From Terriglobia bacterium (GTDB lineage Bacteria > Acidobacteriota > Terriglobia > Acidiferrales > UBA7541), in NCBI GenBank assembly GCA_020073375.1, contig JAIQFG010000056.1:1-33633 (forward strand): a stretch of DNA of 33,633 nucleotides, given 5' to 3'. Positions 26,806-33,633 of this stretch are shown here, one piece after another; within the stretch, counting starts at the first letter, position 1, and the number at the start of each line of letters is the position of its first letter. The notes under the pieces were generated by a model that was given only the letters and a program-made list of their open reading frames with translations, was not told the DNA's origin and did not search any database. A program made the position numbers and the translations under genes.

Positions 26806-26828
26806 AGTAGGACAGGTTTCAGCCTGTC
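26806..26828 (+). repeat. Solitary GTAG-headed hairpin repeat (family 1, copy D)
   Basis: A single 23-base unit has GTAG and the stem GACAGGTTTCAGCCTGTC, with one mismatch in the stem; no inverted partner is nearby. It is the only recognisable item in the 331-base gap 26682-27012 between divergent genes. No clear promoter was seen there. Confidence 0.85.
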
Positions 26829-27012
26829 GCTTTTAGCGCCCGGCCAAAAATTCGCGCGACGCAATTGGACCCGCAATCACCCGAACTCCGCCCCCGCTCA
26901 AAATTATGAAACCACCCTGAATTCGCGCACATCCTAGTTTCGGTGGCTGCGAAAAAGGAGTATCTTTTCGTACGGACCTTATCGATCCACATTATTCGAG
27001 GAGACTTATTCC

Positions 27013-28818
27013 ATGAAGCGATTCGGCTGGACTCTATTGGCGCTCGTGACATTCGCATGGCCGGCAGTGAAATCCGCGCAGGCGCAGACCGCGGAAGGGG
27101 CCATCCTGTTCGAGGAGCATTGCGCGAAATGCCATGGAAATCCCGAGAGCGCCGCGACCACGCCCGCGGTGCTGTCGCTCTGGAAACTCAGTCCCGAGCA
27201 GGTGATGGCCGGTCTGGCCAAGGCCCCGCACACGGCTATGACCGGCATCCCCGAAGACAAGCAGCGCGTGGTGGCCTTGTATCTGGGCGGCCGCCGTGCC
27301 GGCGCCGACGCCATCGCCGAAGCCAAGGCCATGCCGAACCACTGCTCGGCCAATCCCGCCATCACGGACATTTCCTCGAAGCCGATGTGGAACGGCTGGG
27401 GCAACGGCGAATCCAATGCCCGTTTTCAATCCGCGAAAGCCGCGGGCATCACTCCCGAGCAGGTGCCGAACCTCAAGTTGAAATGGTCGTTCGGTTTTCC
27501 CGGCGCCGATGAAGTGTACGGACAGCCGACGGTCGCGGCCGGGCGCGTCTTCGTGGCCACTGATACCGGCTCGGTCTATTCGCTCAACGCGGAGACGGGA
27601 TGCATTTATTGGTCCTTCCAGGCGGACGGAGGAGTGCGAAACGCGATCAGCATCGGTCCGGTGAAGGGCCACGGCGCGACGAAATTCGGCGTGTATTTCG
27701 GCGATGTGCGGTCGTTCGCCTACATGCTGGACGCATCCACGGGCAAGCAAATCTGGAAAGTAAAAGTGGAAGACCATCCGGTGTCGCGCATCACCGGTGC
27801 GCCGAATTTGTATGAGGGTCGCCTGTACGTCCCTGTCTCTTCGGGCGAAGAGCGCACCGCCGGCTACAGCAGCGTCTACCCTTGCTGCACGTTTCGAGGC
27901 AGCGTCGTAGCGCTGGACGCCAACACCGGAAAACAAATCTGGAAGACCTACACGGTGCCCCAGGCGCCCAAGATGATAGGAAAGACCTCCACGGGAGTGG
28001 AGCAGTGGAGCCCCAACGGCGGCGCCGTCTGGAATACTCCCACCATTGACGCAAAAAATCAGGCTATCTACATCGGCACCGGCGATTCCTATAACCCGCC
28101 TGCGGGAAAAACCACTGACGCCGTCATGGCTCTGGATCTGAAGACCGGAAAAATCATGTGGGCCGCGCAGGATACCGAAAACGATTTCTGGCTCTCCGGC
28201 TGCCCCGGGACTCAATCGCCGAATTGCCCGAAAGACATGGGCCCCGACTATGATTTCGGCGCCTCGCCCATTCTCCGCTCGCTTCCGGACGGAAAACGCA
28301 TTTTGGTCGCGGGACAAAAGAGCGGAATGGTCTGGGGCCATGATCCCGACCGCGAAGGCACCCTGGCGTGGAAGACGCCCCTGGTCCAGAAGCTAGCCCT
28401 CGGCATCATTCGGTTCGGAGGCGCGGCGGACGATCAGAACGCCTATTTCGGAATCAGCACCGGTGGCCTGGCCGCTCTCCGGCTCGATACCGGAGAAAAG
28501 AAATGGTTCACCCCGATTCCCGGACCGTCTAAACCTGGTCCGCGCGGCGAAACCTCGGCGGTCACCGTGATTCCGGGCGTTGTTTTTTCCGGCAGTTCCG
28601 AAGGCATGTTGCGCGCGTTTTCCACCGAGGACGGGCATCTACTGTGGGACTACAACATGCTTCAAGATTATCAAACGGTAAACGGAGTTCCCGCGAAGGG
28701 CGGATCGATGGGCCAGCCCGGCCCCACCGTCGCCGGCGGCATGATGTTTGCCGGATCCGGTTATATCTTCGGCACCGGAATCCCCGGAAATGTCCTGCTG
28801 GCTTTTTCAGCGCAATAG
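27013..28818 (+). CDS. Heme-PQQ dehydrogenase (polyvinyl-alcohol-dehydrogenase-like), periplasmic
   Basis: This 601-residue protein has a Sec signal peptide (to about residue 24) and a short cytochrome c domain (about 27-92) with CAKCH (Cys37, Cys40, His41) and a possible axial Met76. A PQQ-type beta-propeller follows (about 125-600) with repeated LDA-TGK-IW type blades (for example 239-249 and 301-310). The adjacent cysteine pair Cys291-Cys292 (YPCCTF) recalls the vicinal disulfide of PQQ alcohol dehydrogenases. Fusion of heme c before the propeller is the layout of polyvinyl alcohol dehydrogenase, which oxidises secondary alcohols and passes electrons to its own heme. GAGGAG precedes the ATG. 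The substrate here is unknown. No PQQ biosynthesis genes are in the window, so PQQ must be made elsewhere or taken up. Confidence 0.88.
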   Translation: MKRFGWTLLALVTFAWPAVKSAQAQTAEGAILFEEHCAKCHGNPESAATTPAVLSLWKLSPEQVMAGLAKAPHTAMTGIPEDKQRVVALYLGGRRAGADAIAEAKAMPNHCSANPAITDISSKPMWNGWGNGESNARFQSAKAAGITPEQVPNLKLKWSFGFPGADEVYGQPTVAAGRVFVATDTGSVYSLNAETGCIYWSFQADGGVRNAISIGPVKGHGATKFGVYFGDVRSFAYMLDASTGKQIWKVKVEDHPVSRITGAPNLYEGRLYVPVSSGEERTAGYSSVYPCCTFRGSVVALDANTGKQIWKTYTVPQAPKMIGKTSTGVEQWSPNGGAVWNTPTIDAKNQAIYIGTGDSYNPPAGKTTDAVMALDLKTGKIMWAAQDTENDFWLSGCPGTQSPNCPKDMGPDYDFGASPILRSLPDGKRILVAGQKSGMVWGHDPDREGTLAWKTPLVQKLALGIIRFGGAADDQNAYFGISTGGLAALRLDTGEKKWFTPIPGPSKPGPRGETSAVTVIPGVVFSGSSEGMLRAFSTEDGHLLWDYNMLQDYQTVNGVPAKGGSMGQPGPTVAGGMMFAGSGYIFGTGIPGNVLLAFSAQ

Positions 28819-28929
28819 AACTGAGAACCTGGGGAATGTCGCATGCCGCGCCGATAAAGAGCGGGAAATGGATCTCCGCTGCGACGCCACTGGTCTACTG
28901 ATGTGCTCATCCGGTTCGCTGCTCTAACG

Positions 28930-29280
28930 TTACGCGAAACGCACGGTGAGCTGTCCCGACGCCCGTCGCGGCGGTGCTTGCTTCACTAGGATCTGCACAT
29001 CGCGCCCCAACAGCGTAAGGCACCGCAGCAGCCTCCTCTCGGAAACGCCTCGAAATTCGCCCCGGAGAAGCCGCGAAATCTTGGGCTGGGTCAATCGTAG
29101 CAATTTTGCCGCCTGGGTTTGCGTGAGCCGCCGCTGTCGAATGATCTCGGCGATCTTCGTCATCAACTGCGCTTTCACAAGCATGTCCTCGGCGTCCGCA
29201 TAGCCGAGGTCTGCATACACGTTCCCGGAACCCACCTCGACCTTCATTGCCTGGCGGCGAGCAGCGAATGTTCTCTTCAC
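28930..29280 (-). CDS. Antitoxin-like helix-turn-helix protein (XRE/HigA type)
   Basis: This 116-residue protein carries an XRE-type helix-turn-helix at about 50-95 (LTQTQAAKLLRLTQPKISRLLRG region), the arrangement of antitoxins of the HigA group encoded after their toxin. The GTG at 29280 overlaps the toxin stop as GTGA, giving translational coupling. An alternative ATG at 29247 would give the more usual start MKVEVGSGNVYADLG, so the first 11 residues are doubtful. It should neutralise the RelE-like toxin and repress the promoter through the 18-bp palindrome at 29658-29675. The C-terminal tail is basic. Confidence 0.88.
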   Translation of the reverse strand: MKRTFAARRQAMKVEVGSGNVYADLGYADAEDMLVKAQLMTKIAEIIRQRRLTQTQAAKLLRLTQPKISRLLRGEFRGVSERRLLRCLTLLGRDVQILVKQAPPRRASGQLTVRFA

Positions 29281-29651
29281 GCCTTCATCTCCTTTGTCAA
29301 TTCCTCGGCAACCTTCCAGCGTTTCCTGATCAAATCCAAGTCTTTTCCTGGTGTCGATGCGCCCCGCTTGGATTTTTTCTGAAATGCGTGCAGCACAAAC
29401 ACATGGCCGGGCAATCGAACCGTATAGACGGCGCGATACGAATTCCCTTCCCAGTCCTCAACGATCTCCAGCACACCCGCGGAGCCAAAACCTTTCAGCG
29501 GTTTAGCCTGTGCATGTTTACCGCCGGTCTGCGCAAGGAAAAGAGCGTAGCCGAACACGTCCACGACTCTCGCCGGCAACTGAAGTAGATCCTTCTTACT
29601 GCTGCCAACCCAAATCACCCGCTTCAGCCCCTGTGATTTGCCCGCGTACAT
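29277..29651 (-). CDS. RelE/HigB-like toxin (phage Gp49-like family)
   Basis: This 124-residue protein has the family core GYALFLAQTGGKHAQAKPLKG, split around residues 34-54, then GVLEIVED, YRAVYTVRLPGHVFVLHAFQKKSKRG (73-98) and DLIRKRW. Such toxins cleave mRNA on the ribosome. The AFQKKSKRG basic segment near the end is intact, so it is likely active. The first eight residues before LKRVIWVGSS exceed the usual start of homologs. ATG 29651 lies only five bases after the predicted -10, so the message may be leaderless. The antitoxin gene follows with a four-base overlap. Confidence 0.88.
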   Translation of the reverse strand: MYAGKSQGLKRVIWVGSSKKDLLQLPARVVDVFGYALFLAQTGGKHAQAKPLKGFGSAGVLEIVEDWEGNSYRAVYTVRLPGHVFVLHAFQKKSKRGASTPGKDLDLIRKRWKVAEELTKEMKA

Positions 29652-29655
29652 TCAG

Positions 29656-29683
29656 ACTATACCCATAATGGTATACATCGCAA
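29656..29683 (-). promoter_or_regulatory. Toxin-antitoxin promoter with overlapping operator
   Basis: On the minus strand TTGCGA (29678-29683) and TATAGT (29656-29661) are 16 bp apart. The inverted repeat TATACCCATAATGGTATA (29658-29675) covers the spacer and most of the -10, a typical autoregulatory operator. The predicted start falls at about 29649-29651, on the toxin ATG. Confidence 0.75.
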
Positions 29684-29713
29684 GACGGAATGCGAATCCC
29701 GTTTCTCGCTTCT

Positions 29714-31381
29714 TCATTTGTGCGATTCCATCGGACGGGTGTTCCTTGAGGAAACGGGGCGCGACCCAATCCGGTCCAATTCCGCCCCCAATTCCCGCCG
29801 CGCCCTGTCAATCGCTTCCGCATCCTGCGACCAGTGTGCCCAGTCGCCGGCAACCGCCTTCACGATTTGCATGGCCCAATCCCCGCGCCCCGCTTTCTTC
29901 AGCATCTCAACGTATTCGTAATCCTCAACGCTCTTGCGTATCCATTTCAGCCGCATTGACGGGACAAATCCGCCGTGCTCTCCGGGATACACCAGCCAGC
30001 CTTCCCCGGGTGGAATTCCCGGCGCGTTTTCCTTGTAGACCAAATCGTTCCAGTGGTCCGGGACACCGTGAATGGCCCAGGAATTCACGGCCCAGTACAG
30101 CAGGCCCGACGCGCCCTGGCTCTGGGAAAGAAATCCGCCGAGCAACCGGTAATTCACCGGAGAAAAATCGATGGCCCATTTCGGCGAATAGGAATCTTGG
30201 ACCACCGCGGTGTAGACCCAAGTCTGCCCGCCCTGCGCCCGCGCGGCGGCAACGTCCGCCGCATTGGATACAAATTGCTTCGGCAGGAGCACCCAGATAT
30301 CGGCCGCCGGACCGCCACGACCTGCCACTTCGCCCCGCAATTCGGGCAGCGGCACGGCCGTAAGCATGGAAAGCAGGTCGGCCTGCCGCACGTTGGCGGC
30401 CCATTGCCTGAGCAAAGGAAAAATATTCGTGCACGTCGTGACTTCATCCCCCATATACACGTACAGCGGCAAGTCGGGCTGATGTTTCGCCTTGAGCGCC
30501 AACAATTCGGCAACCGGTGGGGCGGCGGGTTGGTCGCAATGCCCATAGCTTGCCGTATCGAACCATTTCAACAAAGAAATATTCAGTCCGTAACGATCGA
30601 TGAATTCCCTCTCATTCGCCGGGTCGGCGGAGAGCGGCATGATCTTGTGCTCGAGCAGCAACTGCTGGTTCTCAGCGCGATCCGCATACAAAACTGGCGG
30701 ATTATCTGCAGCGTCGTTGAAAATCCAAAATGCCGAATGCAGCGAAGGCCGCATCGGCAATTCAAAATTCCAGACATGGAGCTTGACCGGGATGGAAGCC
30801 GCGCCAGTTTGATCGGCGATCGTGACGGTGCCGTGGTATTCGCCGGGGGCGGCGGTTCGGGGTACGAAGACATCGACCCAGAAAGGCTGATTTTTCAGCC
30901 CCGCTCCACCCAATGGGGTTGATCCCGGAAAGAATTTATTTCTTTCGGGCGGCACTCCGGCAGAATCGTCGCTCCGGTCGTTGATAGGAATCAGAGCGTC
31001 CGGGTACCAACCCGGCCCCAACGGCCGATTGGTGCCGCCGCGATCCGGGCTTGCGCGAGCGATGTGCACATACTGCTCTCGATAGACGCGAATATTCTCC
31101 CTGGAAATGTCGTGCCCCGCGACATTCGTCAGCCCGGAAGTTAAAATCGCCGCTTCCGCCAATCGCGCGGGAGCGCCGCGCACGATGACCTGAAAAGACT
31201 CGTACTCCCCCCGCCCGGCCCACAATTCAATTTGCCGCGCGCCCCGCGCCGCCTCTTCCGGCCCAACCCGCGTAAGCGCCGGCACAACCCAAACGATAGG
31301 CCGAGCCTGTGTGCGAGCTCCGGCAAACGCAATCGCCAGAAACACCAGGGCCCGGAACCGGCGTGGAATTATTGGATTCAC
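29714..31381 (-). CDS. Secreted DUF4091 glycosidase-like protein
   Basis: This 555-residue protein has a signal peptide (hydrophobic 11-20, then a cut near ARTQA). An N-terminal beta-sandwich-like region (about 30-205) is followed by a TIM-barrel-like region with LYVYMGDEV (Asp312 and Glu313 as possible acidic pair). The C-terminal DUF4091 features are GASGLLYWAVNSW (423-435) and MRLKWIRKSVEDYEYVEML (476-494). DUF4091 proteins are thought to be glycoside hydrolases of unknown specificity. The only start I can support is GTG 31381, with no convincing ribosome-binding site; a downstream GTG is possible. It lies upstream of, and on the same strand as, the toxin-antitoxin pair, which has its own promoter in the 62-base gap. 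No other carbohydrate gene is adjacent. Confidence 0.85.
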   Translation of the reverse strand: MNPIIPRRFRALVFLAIAFAGARTQARPIVWVVPALTRVGPEEAARGARQIELWAGRGEYESFQVIVRGAPARLAEAAILTSGLTNVAGHDISRENIRVYREQYVHIARASPDRGGTNRPLGPGWYPDALIPINDRSDDSAGVPPERNKFFPGSTPLGGAGLKNQPFWVDVFVPRTAAPGEYHGTVTIADQTGAASIPVKLHVWNFELPMRPSLHSAFWIFNDAADNPPVLYADRAENQQLLLEHKIMPLSADPANEREFIDRYGLNISLLKWFDTASYGHCDQPAAPPVAELLALKAKHQPDLPLYVYMGDEVTTCTNIFPLLRQWAANVRQADLLSMLTAVPLPELRGEVAGRGGPAADIWVLLPKQFVSNAADVAAARAQGGQTWVYTAVVQDSYSPKWAIDFSPVNYRLLGGFLSQSQGASGLLYWAVNSWAIHGVPDHWNDLVYKENAPGIPPGEGWLVYPGEHGGFVPSMRLKWIRKSVEDYEYVEMLKKAGRGDWAMQIVKAVAGDWAHWSQDAEAIDRARRELGAELDRIGSRPVSSRNTRPMESHK

Positions 31382-31712
31382 AAGCAGCCACCGATGAAGT
31401 CACGTATTGTGACACGCGCGCACTTGCGAATAGCAGTGTACGCGGACCGGATGGCAATGTGAATCTCAATTCGCGGAGAGCTCCGCGGCATCAGAAATGT
31501 GCCGGCAAGACTGCATGGTTCCGGCGAAGCCCTCCATTCGCGCGGACGCGGACATTGTTCCGCGCCCACGGCGCTCTCGAGTCGCACCTTCCGACTCGCT
31601 CCCCGCGGATTATTCTTTCCAATTTCAAGAGGTCGGCTCTCAGCGCCCGGATGCTAATAAGGCAACCAATAAAAAAATCCTCCGAAAATCAGCGCCGTAG
31701 GCGCGGAATAAC

Positions 31713-31736
31713 GTAGCCCAGCGCGCAAGCGCTGGG
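31713..31736 (+). repeat. GTAG-headed hairpin in the 31382-32042 gap
   Basis: The 661-base gap between the divergent DUF4091 and transglutaminase genes has no supported gene. GTAG (31713-31716) is followed by the 8-bp stem CCCAGCGC-GCAA-GCGCTGGG (31717-31736). Short GCGCCGTAGG motifs flank it at about 31691 and 31760. This again fits the REP layout seen elsewhere in the window, as a single unit. Confidence 0.65.
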
Positions 31737-31894
31737 TAGCCGGCAAGCAAAGCGCCAAGCGCCGTAGGTGCGACACAAAGTTCTCACCCGCTGCAATCAC
31801 CCATCACGCCTCCGTGTCCATATCCCCGCTGTTTCATATCCTGCCCATAAAAAAGTTGAAACCGACATTCACGCGGCTCCCCGCATGAATCCTG

Positions 31895-31900
31895 TATAAT
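31895..31900 (+). promoter_or_regulatory. Candidate -10 of the transglutaminase gene
   Basis: A perfect TATAAT preceded directly by TG lies 142 bases before the ATG at 32043. No -35 at normal spacing was found, so a TG-assisted promoter is only a possibility. Confidence 0.3.
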
Positions 31901-32042
31901 TTTCTGGGTTCAGTGTTCCGGCGGGCCTCGCCCCCGGCGCATATGGGGCGATCGCCAGGAAAGGACAGCCTGTTATACCCGGCCCATGCGATTCGATGAC
32001 TATTGCGCCCAGGACTGCCAACACTCAGCGGCATGAGACTCT

Positions 32043-33633
32043 ATGAGCACCCGAGTCGCCCTCAATCACAAGACCCTTTACCGCTATTCCAAACCGGTAT
32101 GGCTCTCGCCCCATGTCGTCCGTCTGCGCCCAGCCCCTCATTGCCGCACGCCGATTTCCGGCTACTCGCTGAAAATTACTCCGAAAGACCACTTTCTTAA
32201 CTGGCAGCAGGACCCGTACAGCAATCACTTGGCGCGCCTGGTCTTCCCAAAAAAAACGCGGGAATTTTGCGTGGAGGTCGACCTGGTGGCGGACATGACC
32301 GTCATCAATCCATTCGATTTTTTCCTGGAAAAATACGCCGAGGAATTTCCCTTTGCGTACGACAAGGTTCTGAAGCGCGAGCTGACGCCGTACCGCAGGA
32401 AGAACGCCGCGGGCCCTTTGTTGCAGAAGCTGATCGCGGAATCGAAAAAAGGCGCCATGCGCACGAACGATTTCCTGGTGGACGTCAACCAGCGTGTCCA
32501 GAAGCGCGTTAAGTACCTCATCCGCATGGAGCCGGGCGTGCAATCGGCCGAGAAAACGCTGACGCTGGGGAGCGGCTCCTGCCGCGACTCCGCCTGGCTT
32601 TTGGTGCAGTTGCTCCGGCACCTTGGGCTTGCGGCGCGCTTCGTCTCCGGCTACCTGATCCAGCTCACCGCCGACGTGAAATCGCTCGACGGCCCCAGCG
32701 GCGCCGAAAAGGACTTCACCGACCTGCACGCCTGGACCGAGGTGTACCTGCCCGGCGGCGGTTGGGTGGGCCTCGATCCCACTTCCGGATTGCTCGCGGG
32801 CGAAGGCCACATTCCCTTGGCGTGCTCGGCGATGCCGGTGACGGCGGCCGCCATCAGCGGCGGCTTTTCCTACGACGACGAAGCCATCACCAAGTCCGAG
32901 GCTGAGTCCGAAAAAGAAACGCGCCGCAAAGCGAAAGACGAATTTGAATTTTCCATGTCCGTCACGCGCATTCACGAAGACCCGCGCGTCACCAAGCCCT
33001 ACTCCCCCGAGCAATGGGCCGAAATCGAGTCCCTCGGCCACGTGGTCGACGCCGACCTGAAATCCCACGACGTGCGCCTGACCATGGGCGGCGAACCCAC
33101 GTTCGTTTCCATCGACGACATGGACGGCGCCGAATGGAACATGGCTGCGGTGGGTCCCACGAAATACAAGCTCGCTGATAATTTGATCCGCCGCCTGCGC
33201 GATCGTTTCTCCACGGGCGGATTCCTGCACCACGGCATGGGCAAGTGGTATCCAGGTGAATCGCTGCCGCGCTGGACGCTTGGCCTTTACTGGCGCAAGG
33301 ATGGCGAGCCTGTGTGGCGCAACCCCGCGCTGATCGCGAGCGAAAGCGCGCACGGCAAATTGACGCCCTACGACGCGCGAGTTTTCATGCTCAATCTGGC
33401 CGAGCGATTGGACGTCAATCCGGCTCATGCCCTGCCAGGCTATGAAGACGCCTGGTATTACTTGTGGAAAGAGCGGCGGCTTCCGGTCAACGTCGATCCG
33501 TTTGAAAGCAGGCTGGAAAATGCCGAGGACCGCGCTCGCCTGGCGCGCGTTTTCGAGCAGGGCCTGGACGAAGTCATCGGGTACGCACTGCCTTTGCGGC
33601 GCGATCATTACACGGATGGCACCAGCGAATGGA
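32043..33633 (+). CDS. Transglutaminase-like protein with DUF2126 (3' end outside window)
   Basis: The frame is open from ATG 32043 to the window end, 530 residues of a protein that in this family is about 1100 long. Residues about 5-90 form the bacterial transglutaminase N-terminal domain. The papain-like core follows with Cys180 (GSGSCRDSAW), His229 (DLHAWTEVY) and Asp245 (GLDPTSG), so the catalytic triad is complete. DUF2126 begins near 305 with the hallmark LTMGGEPTFVSIDDMDGAEWN, split at 346-366. In other genomes such proteins sit with circularly permuted ATP-grasp and alpha-E proteins, a predicted peptide or amide ligation system of unknown product. An in-frame TGA at 32034 rules out any earlier start. 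The long minus-strand frame over the same DNA is a shadow. Confidence 0.93.
   Translation, partial: MSTRVALNHKTLYRYSKPVWLSPHVVRLRPAPHCRTPISGYSLKITPKDHFLNWQQDPYSNHLARLVFPKKTREFCVEVDLVADMTVINPFDFFLEKYAEEFPFAYDKVLKRELTPYRRKNAAGPLLQKLIAESKKGAMRTNDFLVDVNQRVQKRVKYLIRMEPGVQSAEKTLTLGSGSCRDSAWLLVQLLRHLGLAARFVSGYLIQLTADVKSLDGPSGAEKDFTDLHAWTEVYLPGGGWVGLDPTSGLLAGEGHIPLACSAMPVTAAAISGGFSYDDEAITKSEAESEKETRRKAKDEFEFSMSVTRIHEDPRVTKPYSPEQWAEIESLGHVVDADLKSHDVRLTMGGEPTFVSIDDMDGAEWNMAAVGPTKYKLADNLIRRLRDRFSTGGFLHHGMGKWYPGESLPRWTLGLYWRKDGEPVWRNPALIASESAHGKLTPYDARVFMLNLAERLDVNPAHALPGYEDAWYYLWKERRLPVNVDPFESRLENAEDRARLARVFEQGLDEVIGYALPLRRDHYTDGTSEW

Noticed and set aside
27034..28341. 435-residue minus-strand frame
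   Set aside because: It is the antisense shadow of the heme-PQQ dehydrogenase gene, a result of GC-rich third positions.
32025..33608. 527-residue open frame on the minus strand
   Set aside because: It mirrors the transglutaminase-DUF2126 gene, whose plus-strand frame has a full catalytic triad; the minus translation has no recognisable domain.

Overview
The window is GC-rich bacterial chromosome, gene-dense, with genes on both strands. The protein families (a heme-PQQ dehydrogenase of the polyvinyl-alcohol-dehydrogenase type, DUF4091, DUF6644, a cysteine-bearing Crp/Fnr regulator next to small Cys-rich proteins, M13 peptidase, Tat-type MmgE/PrpD) suggest a soil Acidobacteriota-like organism. 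That placement is inference: there is no rRNA or tRNA gene here. No prophage, intact insertion sequence, CRISPR array or tRNA was seen.

Layout. 1-615 is the 3' end of a CocE/NonD hydrolase. 701-3358 is a regulatory module: a Crp/Fnr-type regulator and a secreted protein read leftward, and two small Cys-rich proteins read rightward. Between them lie two GTGA-N6-TCAC palindromes exactly 22 bp apart. 3696-6413 is a PatZ-like acyl-CoA synthetase/GNAT fusion. 6719-9571 is a universal stress protein plus P1B-type ATPase operon, whose promoter carries a perfect TGTGA-N6-TCACA site at -41.5. Divergent from it is an intact but catalytically dead IS481-like integrase domain protein (9763-10629). 10883-16762 holds lactate permease facing a leftward cluster of secreted amidohydrolase, exported MmgE/PrpD and short-chain fatty acid transporter. 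Then follow msrB and an S1/P1 nuclease, a delta-9 type acyl desaturase, a two-component system, an M13 metallopeptidase, a lipoprotein cytochrome c, a DUF6644 membrane protein, an MFS organic-acid symporter, a heme-PQQ dehydrogenase, a HigBA/RelE-type toxin-antitoxin pair and a DUF4091 glycosidase-like protein. At the right edge is the 5' part of a transglutaminase-DUF2126 protein (32043-33633) that runs out of the window on the + strand.

Two themes tie the window together. First, the Crp/Fnr protein has a CRP-type recognition helix (SRETVTR), and three matching palindromes sit here, two of them placed at -41.5 from a plausible -10. This looks like a small local regulon: the regulator itself, two Cys-rich proteins and usp/ATPase. 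Second, gene ends and gaps are littered with hairpin repeats of several sequence families. Most begin with GTAG or GTGG before the stem and stand as outward-facing inverted pairs, the architecture of REP/BIME elements moved by RAYT transposases. One cluster of similar palindromes has apparently become the N-terminal coding region of the S1/P1 nuclease.
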